Assembly (NCBI RefSeq): GCF_042685265.1
Contig: NZ_JBHUMX010000001.1
Length of the DNA stretch: 64,000 nt
Direction: 5' to 3' (one strand)
Source: Oceanobacillus_B kapialis
Lineage (GTDB): Bacteria > Bacillota > Bacilli > Bacillales > Amphibacillaceae
Position 1 is the first letter of the stretch, and the number at the start of each line of letters is the position of its first letter. A model generated the notes under the pieces. It did no database searches, was not told the DNA's origin, and saw only the letters and a list, made by a program, of their open reading frames with translations. A program made the position numbers and the translations under genes. Positions 25,121 through 33,949 of the stretch are shown here, piece after piece.

Positions 25121-25573
25121 TTATTGTTCTTTTTTTCCAAGCTTTTTTAAAATATCTATGGCTACTTCTTTCTCATTTTCGTCCAAAACAGTCATAAGTT
25201 GTTTGATTTTATCCCAATGCCCGGGAAATATTCGACTTAATAATTCGTACCCTTTTGGTTCAATAACAGCAAATGTGACCCGCTTGTCATGAGTATTTGG
25301 CTTACGTTTTAAATATCCTTTTCTCTCTAATTTATTTACTACATAGGTAATGCTTCCACTAGACAAAAGAATCTTCTCACCAATTTTTTGAAGTGGTTGC
25401 TCCCCTTTATGGTATAAAAGCTCCAGGACGGCGAAGTCTGTTAAATTAAGGCCCCGTGACTGAATGTCCTTCTCTACCTGTTCCATTACCGAACGATAAG
25501 ACTTGGCTAATACAACAAATAGTTTTAAAGATAGGTCTTGTTTTTTTTCTTCTAAACTTTGTGAGGTATTCAC
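25121..25573 (-). CDS. MarR-family transcriptional regulator
   Basis: This 150-residue winged helix protein has the recognition region EKILLSSGSITYVVNKLERK and the wing GYLKRKPNTHDKRVTFAVI, whose DKR is typical of MarR. It has no cysteine, so it is not an OhrR-type peroxide sensor. The start codon is GTG with TAGGAA ahead. The neighbour downstream (YhfK-like) is a plausible target. Confidence 0.9.
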   Translation of the reverse strand: MNTSQSLEEKKQDLSLKLFVVLAKSYRSVMEQVEKDIQSRGLNLTDFAVLELLYHKGEQPLQKIGEKILLSSGSITYVVNKLERKGYLKRKPNTHDKRVTFAVIEPKGYELLSRIFPGHWDKIKQLMTVLDENEKEVAIDILKKLGKKEQ

Positions 25574-25662
25574 ACGCTATTCCTACTTTCTACTACAGTA
25601 CTCAATTTAATTTTCTACTATATCATCGGCTGAATGCAAGAAATATTTAATAGATTCTAATC

Positions 25663-26553
25663 TCACGCTTTGATCATCTTAATATGTTTAGGAAGAATAC
25701 GAATTTCTGCTGGAGTATTGGTGTGAATTTCGCCATCCATATCTATTTCTTTTGCTATTTCAGTTGTAATCTTCAAATTATTGGACTGAAAATGTGTCAA
25801 CTCCTCTAATGCATCATTTCCCACGTCTGTGTTGCTCATGGAGAGAAGTTCCCTAAACGATAAAAGACTAGAGTTTTTTACAATAAGTACATCCAATTGA
25901 CCATCTGCAGGTTCAATGCTGGATATCGGAATTTGTCTTGTCCCAATAAAAGCACCATTTAAAAGAAGGATCATCACTGCTTCCCCTTCATAGGTCTCTT
26001 CGTTTGTTTCTATCTTGTAGCTGAATGGTTCTGATTGGCTAACTGTTTTCAATGTACTCATAAAATAACTAAGTACTCCCAAAGTCTTTTTCTGCTGTTC
26101 GTTAATATTTTTAGAAGTATCTGCTACCATGCCAATTCCCCAGAAATTCAAGAAATATGTAGCGTTTGATTTGGCTAGGTCTACATCGATAATAGATCCA
26201 TTAACAATAGCTTCCGCAGCGTTTGATAAATTCTGTGGCAGTTGTAGCATTCTACTAAAATCATTGGAAGTACCTCCTGGTAATATTGCAATTGTTGGCC
26301 GAATTGGTTCAGATGCAATAGCATTTATACAATTGTGGATCGTACCATCCCCACCTAATATGATTAACAAATCAATTTTTGCTGCATAAGTCCTGCAAGA
26401 CTCTATGACTTCTTCTATAGAGGCGGTCTGTAAGATGGTTAATTCTTTAATTTCCCGTGAAAGTAAGGGCACTGTTTCTCTTAACTTTTGTTCATTATCT
26501 CCTTTACCAGCATTTCCGTTATATAGTAATAATGCACTATTAAATCTTGGCAT
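25663..26553 (-). CDS. Diacylglycerol/lipid kinase family protein (BmrU/DagK type)
   Basis: This 296-residue protein has the catalytic-domain motif LLIILGGDGTIHNCINAI (GGDGT) and ILPGGTSNDFSR, both hallmarks of DAGK_cat, plus the downstream beta-sandwich domain. DagK recycles diacylglycerol to phosphatidate. The protein is closer to the YegS/BmrU/YtlR group, whose lipid substrate is not always known, so no symbol is given. GAGGAG precedes the ATG. Confidence 0.9.
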   Translation of the reverse strand: MPRFNSALLLYNGNAGKGDNEQKLRETVPLLSREIKELTILQTASIEEVIESCRTYAAKIDLLIILGGDGTIHNCINAIASEPIRPTIAILPGGTSNDFSRMLQLPQNLSNAAEAIVNGSIIDVDLAKSNATYFLNFWGIGMVADTSKNINEQQKKTLGVLSYFMSTLKTVSQSEPFSYKIETNEETYEGEAVMILLLNGAFIGTRQIPISSIEPADGQLDVLIVKNSSLLSFRELLSMSNTDVGNDALEELTHFQSNNLKITTEIAKEIDMDGEIHTNTPAEIRILPKHIKMIKA

Positions 26554-26717
26554 ACCATCAACTCCTCTTATACGTTATACTATTTATTTCCTTCTTTATG
26601 ACAAAAAAAACCTATCCAATTTATCTTGCAAACTAATTAGCTAGTATCTACTAAGATACGACATATTTTTGTAAAAATAATGTAAAATGTGAAATTAGTC
26701 TAGCATTTTCGACCTAT

Positions 26718-26747
26718 TTGTTATTTAATATAAGAGTAAGATATATT
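26718..26747 (+). promoter_or_regulatory. Putative promoter of the phn-type operon
   Basis: A -35 TTGTTA (26718-26723), an 18-bp spacer and a -10 TATATT (26742-26747) lie just upstream of the GGAGG of the binding-protein gene. No clear tandem TTAACA Pho boxes were found. Confidence 0.45.
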
Positions 26748-26770
26748 AAGGGATTTATAGGAGGGTCAAG

Positions 26771-27736
26771 ATGAAAAAACTTTATAGTCTATTTCTTGTG
26801 CTTGCACTTGCATTGTTCCTGGCTGCATGTGGTAGTTCGGATGAGTCAGATTCAAGCAATGCTGAAGGTAATAGCGGCAACGAGAGTAGCGAAGAAAGCA
26901 GCAACGAAAGCAGCGGAGAAACTCCAGATACACTTGTTATGGGATTTGTTCCATCTCAGGATTCTGACACAATCGCTGACACCGTAGAGCCTCTGGCAGA
27001 ACGTTTAGGGGAAGAGTTGGGAATTGAAGTTAAAGGTGAAGTAATGACTAACTATAATGCACTTGTTGAGGCTATGGGAGCCAACCAAGTACAAATCGGT
27101 TTCATCCCTGCATTTGGTTACGTTCTTGCAAACGAGCAATATGATGTTGAAGTAATCTTAAAATCCATCAGATATGGTTCTGGTACATACAAAGCACAAT
27201 ATCTGGTTAGATCCGATTCTGGCATCGAATCACTAGCTGATTTAGAAGGTAAAGTTTGGGCTTATGGTGACAAAGGTTCTACATCCGGTTACTTATTCCC
27301 AGCAAACCAATTAATGGAAGAGTTTGGCTATGAGTCTGCTCCTGAACTAGAAAGTGATTTCTTTGCTGGCACTCAGCAAACAGGCGGTCATGATAACTCT
27401 GCTTTAGCCGTATATAACGGTGACGCTGATGTAGCAACAACGTTTGACGATGTTCGTACAGAGCTTGAAGAAGAGTATCCTGATGTTATGGAAAAACTAG
27501 AAGTCCTTGAGTACACTCAAGAGATTCCAAATGATACAATTTCCGTAACAAAAGAGCTTGATGATGAGCTTGTTCAAAAAATCAAAGATGCTTTCATGTC
27601 ATTTAACGATGACGAAGAAATGATTAAAATTATGAACGAAGTATACAACTGGGATGCAATTGACGAAGCTTCTGATGAAGAATATGAAGTAGTTAAAGAA
27701 ACATACCAGCAATTCAAAGACAATATCGAACTTTAA
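26771..27736 (+). CDS. PhnD-type phosphonate/phosphite-family ABC substrate-binding lipoprotein
   Basis: This 321-residue lipoprotein has a signal peptide ending in the lipobox LAAC (C20), then a Ser/Asn/Glu-rich linker (residues 22-50), and a type II periplasmic-binding fold of the PhnD family (GFVPSQDSDTIADTVEPLAE, AFGYVLANEQYDVEVIL, GDKGSTSGYLFPANQLME). It captures a phosphorus oxyanion or related ligand outside the cell. The ligand cannot be read from sequence. Promoter upstream; a terminator-like hairpin follows, which would keep its mRNA in excess over the transporter genes. Confidence 0.92.
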   Translation: MKKLYSLFLVLALALFLAACGSSDESDSSNAEGNSGNESSEESSNESSGETPDTLVMGFVPSQDSDTIADTVEPLAERLGEELGIEVKGEVMTNYNALVEAMGANQVQIGFIPAFGYVLANEQYDVEVILKSIRYGSGTYKAQYLVRSDSGIESLADLEGKVWAYGDKGSTSGYLFPANQLMEEFGYESAPELESDFFAGTQQTGGHDNSALAVYNGDADVATTFDDVRTELEEEYPDVMEKLEVLEYTQEIPNDTISVTKELDDELVQKIKDAFMSFNDDEEMIKIMNEVYNWDAIDEASDEEYEVVKETYQQFKDNIEL

Positions 27737-27762
27737 AAATAATAAAAGCACAACTAAACCGG

Positions 27763-27793
27763 AAAAGGGGGAGCTTAATCTCTCCCTTTTTTC
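27763..27793 (+). terminator. Intraoperonic attenuating hairpin after the binding-protein gene
   Basis: AAAAGGGGGAG-cttaat-CTCTCCC followed by TTTTTT lies between phnD-type and phnC-type genes. The stem is partly mismatched, fitting a leaky terminator that favours binding-protein expression. Confidence 0.6.
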
Positions 27794-27838
27794 CTAGTTT
27801 TTAGACAAACTAAGTTTGTAATGGAGGAAGTACATATA

Positions 27839-28615
27839 ATGATTCAATTTAAAGATGTCGGTCTCGTTTACCCAAACGGTACAGAGGGCCTGAAAAATGT
27901 TAATGTAACCATTAACGACGGAGAATTTGTAGTAATTGTCGGATTGTCAGGGGCTGGAAAATCTACTTTTATTCGAAGTATTAACCGTCTTGTTACTCCT
28001 ACAAAAGGCTCTTTGCTAGTTGATGATGAAGATATCCTTTCTTACCGGAGCGGTGAATTACGTAAACTGCGCACAAAAGTTGGAATGATTTTTCAAAACT
28101 ATAATTTGGTAAAGCGTACCAATGTATTAAAAAACGTCCTTGCAGGTCGCCTTGGACATACCGGCACCTTGCGCTCTATTTTTAACCTTTATAAAAAAGA
28201 AGACATTGGTCTTGCTTATGAAAGCTTGCAGCGTGTTAACATCGCCGAAAAGATTTACAACCGTGCTGACGAACTAAGTGGTGGTCAGCAGCAACGTGTA
28301 AGTATAGCGCGTGTACTAACGCAAAAGCCTAAATATATTTTGGCAGATGAGCCCGTAGCTTCCCTAGATCCTCCGACATCTCATCAAGTGATGTCTTATT
28401 TAAAGAAGATTAACAAAGAGGATAACATTACAACCATCGTGAACCTTCACTTTATCGATATGGCAATGGAATATGCCGACAGAATTATCGGTATGCGAGC
28501 AGGAGAAGTTGTATTTGATGGACCAGTTTCTGAAGTTAACGAAAAAACCTTTGAAGAAATATATGGCCGTTCAATACGTGAGGATGACTTGCGTGGGGGG
28601 GCGGATGAATCGTGA
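27839..28615 (+). CDS. phnC: PhnC-type ABC transporter ATP-binding protein
   Basis: This 258-residue ATPase has Walker A VGLSGAGKSTF, the Q loop MIFQNYNLV, signature LSGGQQQRVSIARVL and Walker B YILADEPVASLD. It energises import through the two PhnE-type permeases that follow. The start 27839 has GGAGG 11 bases ahead; an ATG 18 bp upstream overlaps that site and is unlikely. Its stop overlaps the next GTG start. Confidence 0.94.
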   Translation: MIQFKDVGLVYPNGTEGLKNVNVTINDGEFVVIVGLSGAGKSTFIRSINRLVTPTKGSLLVDDEDILSYRSGELRKLRTKVGMIFQNYNLVKRTNVLKNVLAGRLGHTGTLRSIFNLYKKEDIGLAYESLQRVNIAEKIYNRADELSGGQQQRVSIARVLTQKPKYILADEPVASLDPPTSHQVMSYLKKINKEDNITTIVNLHFIDMAMEYADRIIGMRAGEVVFDGPVSEVNEKTFEEIYGRSIREDDLRGGADES

Positions 28616-29427
28616 CCAACCAGGCAAAGAATTTAACAAATGGTAAAACACCTTCCCTGTTTCCAGCGAAGACAAAAGCACAAGTTACCATCATTTTCTT
28701 TGTTGTACTTGGGTTTTATCTTTTCAGTATGTACTGGACACAGCGTGAGATGGTTGGCGGGTTTGGTGATTCCCTTGGCAATATGTTTAATGTTATCCAG
28801 AAGTTCTTTCCACCAAATTTAAGTGTTATCCCTGCGGTTTGGGAGCCAATGGCACAGACAATTCAAATGGCAATTGTTGCAACAACACTGGCTGCAATTC
28901 TAACTGTTCCATTAGCTATTATGTCAGCGCAAAACATTACAACATTTAAGCCATTATATTATGTAACCCGTACCTTAATGAATATTTTACGTACAATACC
29001 TGATTTAGTACTAGCAGTTATATTCGTAGGTTTATTCGGCATTGGGGTACTACCAGGGATTTTAGCTCTTTTCATTTTCTCATTAGGTATTCTTGCAAAG
29101 CTTATCAGTGAAACAATTGAAGCAGTAGATATGAACCCATTAGAAGCGATGCGCGCGTCAGGCGGGAATGTATTTCAGGTTATCTTCTTCGGCTTGGTAC
29201 CACAGGTATTGCCGCAGTTTACTTCGTTCGTGCTCTATGTGTTTGAAATAAATATTCGTGCCTCTGTCGTTCTTGGATTAGTAGGAGCTGGTGGGATTGG
29301 ACTTATTCTTGATCAACAACTCGGTTTCTATAACTATCCAAACGCAATGGCTATTATTATTTTAATTTTTGTCGTGGTTATTGTAATTGAATATATCAGC
29401 AACAAGCTAAGGGAGGCATTGATATAA
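28612..29427 (+). CDS. phnE: PhnE-type ABC permease, first subunit
   Basis: This 271-residue inner membrane protein has six predicted helices and the binding-protein-dependent permease EAA-type loop (NPLEAMRASGGNVFQVIFFG ... PQVLPQFTSF). Its GTG start overlaps the phnC-type stop codon and it ends overlapping the second permease as TAATG. It pairs with the next gene to form the channel. Confidence 0.93.
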   Translation: MTNQAKNLTNGKTPSLFPAKTKAQVTIIFFVVLGFYLFSMYWTQREMVGGFGDSLGNMFNVIQKFFPPNLSVIPAVWEPMAQTIQMAIVATTLAAILTVPLAIMSAQNITTFKPLYYVTRTLMNILRTIPDLVLAVIFVGLFGIGVLPGILALFIFSLGILAKLISETIEAVDMNPLEAMRASGGNVFQVIFFGLVPQVLPQFTSFVLYVFEINIRASVVLGLVGAGGIGLILDQQLGFYNYPNAMAIIILIFVVVIVIEYISNKLREALI

Positions 29428-30227
29428 TGGAATCTTTCACACTACCTCCAAAGCCAAAAAGCTCGTTATTTAAGAAAATTAAAACCCTTCTTATCGTTGT
29501 TGTTATAGCTGCTATCTATGTCTGGACCTTTCTCGGAATTGACATTGACTGGGCGAGAGCAATAGACCGTATCGCCGATAACTTTGGCCGTGTTATACCG
29601 AACCTTTTTAGTCCTGATTGGTCAGCAACTGGAGAAGTTTCCTTAAGTATATTAGAGACTGTTTTAATTGCATTTGCAGGTTCTTTAATGGCAGCTGTGT
29701 TGGCTGTTCCTTTAGGCTTTTTAGCTGCTCAAAATATGACAGGAAGCAAAATTCTTACTACTATTGGAAAATGGATCCTTTCAGCAGTAAGGGCATTCCC
29801 TGATATTATTCTGGCTATCCTGTTCGTAGTAGCAGTAGGACCAAACGCCTTTGCCGGAGTTTTAGCAATTGCAATCGGGTCAACCGGAATGCTTGGAAAG
29901 CTTTACTCTGAAGTAATTGAATCAATTGATATGAAGGTTGTGGAGGCCATGGAAGCAAACGGTGCGAATAAAATTCAGATACTGTTTTATGCGGTCATCC
30001 CTCAAATTATTCCAGAATTTCTTTCCTATGCAATTTACCGTTTTGAAGTAGATATACGTGCTTCATCCATCCTCGGTATCGTGGGAGCTGGAGGAATTGG
30101 TACAATGATTATCTTCGCAGCAAACAACCGAAACTGGAATGAAATGGGTCTCATCCTTTTGGCTATCATTATCGTCGTAACGATTATCGACTTTGTGTCT
30201 GCCCGTATACGTCGTAAAATCGTATAA
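29427..30227 (+). CDS. phnE: PhnE-type ABC permease, second subunit
   Basis: This 266-residue permease is a paralogue of the previous one, with EAA loop DMKVVEAMEANGANKIQILF and conserved VDIRASSILGIVGAGGIG. Two PhnE genes in tandem are usual for the PhnDCE1E2 layout. Translation is coupled to the gene before. About 100 bp on, the 5'-nucleotidase-family gene begins on the same strand. Confidence 0.93.
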   Translation: MESFTLPPKPKSSLFKKIKTLLIVVVIAAIYVWTFLGIDIDWARAIDRIADNFGRVIPNLFSPDWSATGEVSLSILETVLIAFAGSLMAAVLAVPLGFLAAQNMTGSKILTTIGKWILSAVRAFPDIILAILFVVAVGPNAFAGVLAIAIGSTGMLGKLYSEVIESIDMKVVEAMEANGANKIQILFYAVIPQIIPEFLSYAIYRFEVDIRASSILGIVGAGGIGTMIIFAANNRNWNEMGLILLAIIIVVTIIDFVSARIRRKIV

Positions 30228-30327
30228 TTTAGGCAGAGCACTTATGGCTTGTCCCGCAGGTATACCTGTGGGACTTTCCTATTTATCAAGATTGAACAAA
30301 CAGATTATGGAGAAAGGATGCAAAGCA

Positions 30328-31902
30328 TTGAACAAACAGACTGCTACATTAAAGATTTTATATACAAGTGACGTCCATGGAAATGCCATGCCTATCTCAT
30401 ATGGCACAAATGAACCTACCGAAACCGGCTTAGCAAAATATGCTACTGCTGTAAAGCAGGCACGAAAAGAGAATGAACACGTTATCGTGCTTGATAATGG
30501 GGATTTAATACAAGGGACTCCATTTATGACCCATTATGTGAAACAGCACAAACATAAAGAAAATCCAATGATCAACGTGATGAACCAAATCGGTATCGAT
30601 GGAGCTGTTATTGGTAACCATGAGTTCAATTTTGGTGGTGAGGTGTTGGATAAAGCAGTAAAAGAGTCACATTTCCCATGGATCTCAGCTAATATACTTG
30701 ATACAGCTACGAATAAACCAAAATATGGGCCTCCCTATATAATTAAAACATTAAACGATATAAAGATTGCGATTACAGGTGTGACCACCCACTATATTCC
30801 GAATTGGGAATCGCCGGAACATATTAAAGGATTACACTTTGCAGATGCTTACGAAACCTTAAAAAAGTGGACCGCTTATATACAAGAAAGTGAAAAACCA
30901 GATGTTCTTATAGCTTCTTACCACGGAGGCTTCGAACGTGACCTGGAAACAGGACAAGAGACCGAAACTCTGACAGGAGAAAACCAAGGATACAACATGT
31001 GTGACATTGAAGGGATTGATGTCCTGCTTACAGGTCACCAGCACCGAAAAATTACTGGTAAAGTAAACAATGTATTGGTCGTCCAACCAGGTAATAATGG
31101 TGCTTTGTATGGTGAAATAACTATGAACCTAGCCCATGTAAATGGCGAATGGAAAATCACGGAAAAAGCAGCCCAGCTTCGTAATCTTCTCTCCGTTTCT
31201 ACTGATGAGGATGCAGTACAAGCACTGGAAGTACTGGAAGCTTCTACCCAAGAGTGGCTTGATCAGCCAATTGGGCATATCGAAGGTGATATGAGTATAA
31301 GCGACCCATTGCAAGTACGAATTACAAAGCATCCTTTCATTGAGTTCATCCAGAAGGTTCAAATGGAGGAAAGTGGTGTCGATATCTCTGTTACTTCATT
31401 ATTAAATAATACCTCCAAGGGTTTTACATCTGCTGTTACCATGCGAGATGTAGTTTCTAATTATATGTATCCAAATACGCTAGTAGTGCTCGAACTTACA
31501 GGAAAGGATATAAAGCAAGCATTAGAAAAAAGTGCAGCATATTTTACCTTAAATGATAATGGTGAAATAGCTGTTAATCCATCATACGAAACACCGAAGC
31601 CACAGCATTACAATTATGATATGTGGGAGGGTATTGACTACATTATATATGTAGGCGAGCCTGTAGGAAGCCGTGTGAAAAATATAACCTATCACGGGCA
31701 GCCACTATCTGACAGTGAGAGCTACCATGTTGTACTGAATAACTACCGAGCAACTGGTGGGGGGAATTATGACATGTTCAAAGGAAAACCTGTTGTGAAA
31801 GAAATTCAAAAAGATGCTGTGGAGATTATCCGCTCTTATTTCGAACGGCATCAGCTTGTAAGAGCAACAGTTACCCCTAATTTCGAGGTGAAAGTAAAGT
31901 AA
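30328..31902 (+). CDS. Metallophosphatase / 5'-nucleotidase-family protein
   Basis: This roughly 524-residue protein has an N-terminal calcineurin-like metallophosphoesterase domain with LYTSDVHGNAMP, VLDNGDLIQGTP, GAVIGNHEFNFG and LLTGHQHRKI, and a C-terminal 5'-nucleotidase domain (NYRATGGGNYDMF). Relatives are YunD/YfkN-type 2',3'-cyclic nucleotide phosphodiesterase/5'-nucleotidases. TTG at 30328 with AAAGGA is the favoured start, and then no signal peptide is seen, so location is uncertain. It forms the last gene of the PhnDCEE-type operon and may generate or use the imported phosphorus compound. Confidence 0.88.
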   Translation: MNKQTATLKILYTSDVHGNAMPISYGTNEPTETGLAKYATAVKQARKENEHVIVLDNGDLIQGTPFMTHYVKQHKHKENPMINVMNQIGIDGAVIGNHEFNFGGEVLDKAVKESHFPWISANILDTATNKPKYGPPYIIKTLNDIKIAITGVTTHYIPNWESPEHIKGLHFADAYETLKKWTAYIQESEKPDVLIASYHGGFERDLETGQETETLTGENQGYNMCDIEGIDVLLTGHQHRKITGKVNNVLVVQPGNNGALYGEITMNLAHVNGEWKITEKAAQLRNLLSVSTDEDAVQALEVLEASTQEWLDQPIGHIEGDMSISDPLQVRITKHPFIEFIQKVQMEESGVDISVTSLLNNTSKGFTSAVTMRDVVSNYMYPNTLVVLELTGKDIKQALEKSAAYFTLNDNGEIAVNPSYETPKPQHYNYDMWEGIDYIIYVGEPVGSRVKNITYHGQPLSDSESYHVVLNNYRATGGGNYDMFKGKPVVKEIQKDAVEIIRSYFERHQLVRATVTPNFEVKVK

Positions 31903-32012
31903 AGCTTCATTTGGTGGAGGTTTCCCTCTCTCCCCCACCAAAGGTCAGTTAAACAAATCGGACCTTAACTGGCAGTTGATCCGGAGTCTTACTACCAGTT
32001 AAGGCGAGATTG
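31903..32012 (+). repeat. Dispersed two-hairpin repeat, copy C (most complete)
   Basis: The left hairpin (31910-31942) is TTTGGTGGAGG with CCCCCACCAAA. The middle is GTCAGTTAAACAAATCGGAC. The right hairpin pairs CCTTAACTGGCAGT (31963-31976) with ACTACCAGTTAAGG (31991-32004), 13 of 14 bases. It starts directly after the stop codon at 31900-31902 of the nucleotidase gene. Confidence 0.8.
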
Positions 32013-32028
32013 TATAAAAATACTAGTT

Positions 32029-32067
32029 AAAAGTAAAAGGCGAGCTTTATGCCCGCCTTTTACTTTT
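32029..32067. terminator. Bidirectional terminator between nucleotidase and first PepSY gene
   Basis: AAAAGTAAAAGGCG pairs with CGCCTTTTACTTTT around a short loop, for both converging units. Confidence 0.92.
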
Positions 32068-32074
32068 AGCTTAA

Positions 32075-32653
32075 TTAATCATCATCATCTTCTGTGTCGA
32101 TATCCATTTCTAAAATTTCGCCAGATACTGCATCAATTTCAAAGTCAGCTTCTGTTCTGTCTTTCACTATTTCAATCTCATAAAGAACTCTTCCATCATC
32201 TTCATCCATTTCTACTTCTCTTGCTTTCCCATTAAATTCTTTTTTGGCAATGGCGATTGCTTCTTTTTCAGTGATAAGATCCTTGTTGTTAACCTGCACT
32301 ACATTGTCATCTTGTGCATCATCATGTGAACCATCGTAGTCATCATGATCATCATCGTCTCTATTAACGGTCCCAGATTTCTCCTTTAAAACTTCTCCAG
32401 TCTCTGCATCCATCTCTAAATCTGTTTCTATCTTATTATCTGTTACTTCAATCTCGTATACTGTACGGTTTGCCTCTTTATCCAATTCAAGTTCTGTGAT
32501 CGTTCCTGAATATTGGTCTGTAACCATTTGGCGAATTTCATCGGTATTTAATTTAGGGTCTTTTGCATCAGCATTTGTTTGGTACACCCCAAAACCCAAA
32601 ACTGCCGCACCCGCAATACCCGCAATTAATAAACCTGCTTTCTTCCTCATCAT
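32075..32653 (-). CDS. PepSY-domain protein 1, acidic, membrane-anchored
   Basis: This 192-residue protein has an N-terminal signal/anchor helix (KKAGLLIAGIAGAAVLGFGV), then two PepSY repeats (about 35-95, IRQMVTDQYSGTITELELDK, and about 120-190, EAIAIAKKEFNGKAREVEM). An Asp/His-rich linker (DDDDHDDYDGSHDDAQDD) and a C-terminal DDDD tail may bind cations. It is exported to the outer face of the membrane. PepSY proteins are thought to act as inhibitors or co-sensors, but this one's target is not known. It is preceded by the shared operator (32717-32738) and follows the YkoI pattern of B. subtilis. Confidence 0.88.
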   Translation of the reverse strand: MMRKKAGLLIAGIAGAAVLGFGVYQTNADAKDPKLNTDEIRQMVTDQYSGTITELELDKEANRTVYEIEVTDNKIETDLEMDAETGEVLKEKSGTVNRDDDDHDDYDGSHDDAQDDNVVQVNNKDLITEKEAIAIAKKEFNGKAREVEMDEDDGRVLYEIEIVKDRTEADFEIDAVSGEILEMDIDTEDDDD

Positions 32654-32716
32654 TTTAAATCCTCCTTTTTCTTGATACTCTTATCATAACCTCTCGTGAT
32701 GAAAAGTCAGTGTGGA

Positions 32717-32738
32717 TAACATTAGAATTTGCTGAGAA
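32717..32738 (-). promoter_or_regulatory. Shared operator 1 of the PepSY regulon
   Basis: The minus strand reads TTCTCA-GCAAA-TTCTAATGTTA, a direct repeat with 11-bp period, 64 bp before the start codon. A -10 TATGAT (32683-32688) lies downstream with no consensus -35, fitting an OmpR-class activator. The interval 32739-33057 shows no gene or other structure I can name. Confidence 0.75.
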
Positions 32739-33057
32739 AAAAAGGTTAATTTCACCTCATTTTATACTAAATATGAAATTCCAAGCGTCTTAAAGACCTA
32801 ATCGCAGTCTGGAACACAACTAATTTACCAATGCTCCGCTACGAATAAAATGAACTGCTTCGGCAGATCACTCCGCTTTCCGCAGTCCAGGGAACTCCTT
32901 GAAAAAACCTATCGGATCGGTATTCTGTCTGCGCTAAAAAAGAAATTCCGAACGAACGCAAACCTTTATCCAGGCATATGCATGATAGTTCGGATCATTA
33001 TCTATCTACTAAGTGAACTTTTTTCAGGCCTCTAGAAATACTATATTTTTACTTTAT

Positions 33058-33738
33058 TTAATCCTCATCATCATGGTCGTCATCATCGTCGTCTTTGTCA
33101 TCGTTATCGTCATCATCGTCGTCCTCTGTATCAATGTTCATTTCTAAGATTTCCCCAGTTATGGCATCGATTTCAAAGTCAGCCTCTGTTTTCTTACCTT
33201 TGGATAGTTCAATTTCATACACGGTTCTTCCGTCATCTTCATCAATTTCAACAGATCTCACGTCGCCATCAAATTTCTTCTTAGCAATGGCAATGATCTC
33301 TTTCTCACTCATTAATTCTCTGGCTTTCACGTTTCGATTGTTGTCATCGCCATTGTCATGGTCGTCATCTCGGCTATCATTGCCATTATCATCATGGTTA
33401 TCATCTCGGCTATCATTGCCATTATCATCATGGTTGTCGTCATGGGTGTCATTGCCATTGTCATCATGGTTGTCGTCCCCATTGTTTTTACCTGCAGCCA
33501 ACTTAAGAGCCGTCTGCTTTTTTTCATCTGTTACTTCAGCCTTGTAGACCGCTTTCATTGCCTCTTTTTCTTGCTGAAGATTTTTGGTGTTATCGGAATA
33601 TTGTTCTGTTACTGTTTTTCTTGTTTCCTCTGTGTTTAATTTAGGCTCTTTAGCATCTGCACTTGCTTGATAAACACCAATTGCTAATACCAGGGCACCT
33701 ACTGTTGAACCAATAATCACTCCTGCTTTTTTCTTCAT
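33058..33738 (-). CDS. PepSY-domain protein 2 with Asp/Asn/His tandem repeats
   Basis: This roughly 226-residue protein has an N-terminal anchor helix (KKAGVIIGSTVGALVLAIGV), a PepSY repeat (about 35-80), a 45-residue hydrophilic repeat of 12-residue units (HDDNHDDNGND; DNA 33340-33477), a second PepSY domain (about 145-205) and an acidic tail of DDDDDDHDD type. It is close to PepSY protein 1 and probably a tandem duplication. ATG at 33738 is chosen; the adjacent TTG at 33741 is an equal alternative. Asp/His-rich regions suggest metal or cation binding outside the cell; this is inference. Confidence 0.87.
   Translation of the reverse strand: MKKKAGVIIGSTVGALVLAIGVYQASADAKEPKLNTEETRKTVTEQYSDNTKNLQQEKEAMKAVYKAEVTDEKKQTALKLAAGKNNGDDNHDDNGNDTHDDNHDDNGNDSRDDNHDDNGNDSRDDDHDNGDDNNRNVKARELMSEKEIIAIAKKKFDGDVRSVEIDEDDGRTVYEIELSKGKKTEADFEIDAITGEILEMNIDTEDDDDDDNDDKDDDDDDHDDED
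33340..33477 (-). repeat. 36-bp coding tandem repeat inside PepSY protein 2
   Basis: Three to four units of 36 bp encode 12-residue blocks rich in Asp, Asn and His. The reading frame is kept. Copy number may vary among strains, since near-identical units recombine easily. Confidence 0.85.
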
Positions 33739-33804
33739 CAACTTAATTCCTCCTTTTGTAATATACTCTTATCATAAACACCCCTCATGATAGGATGGTG
33801 TGTA

Positions 33805-33826
33805 TAACATTAGAAATACATGAGAA
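33805..33826 (-). promoter_or_regulatory. Shared operator 2 of the PepSY regulon
   Basis: The minus strand reads TTCTCA-TGTAT-TTCTAATGTTA, at the same distance as operator 1 when measured to the TTG start at 33741 (64 bp). The -10 is again TATGAT (33771-33776). Only the five spacer bases differ from operator 1. Confidence 0.75.
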
Positions 33827-33949
33827 AAAAAGATAAGGTTTTCTCATTTTTACAGCGAGTTTACTACAAAAAAGGAATCATGATGACTGAACGGTAAAGG
33901 TCAAAGTCCATACAAAAAGAGCCACCAAACTGGCAGCTCCTAGGGTAGA

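Noticed and set aside
26640..26760. Pho box (tandem TTAACA) upstream of the phn-type operon
   Set aside because: The region is AT-rich but no repeats of that type with 11-bp spacing were found, so PhoP control is not claimed.
32850..33035. 61-codon plus-strand frame between two PepSY genes
   Set aside because: No ribosome site, no motif, and unusual composition.
33340..33477. 36-bp direct repeats considered as a CRISPR array
   Set aside because: The units are adjacent without spacers, lie within an intact reading frame and encode a repeated peptide.
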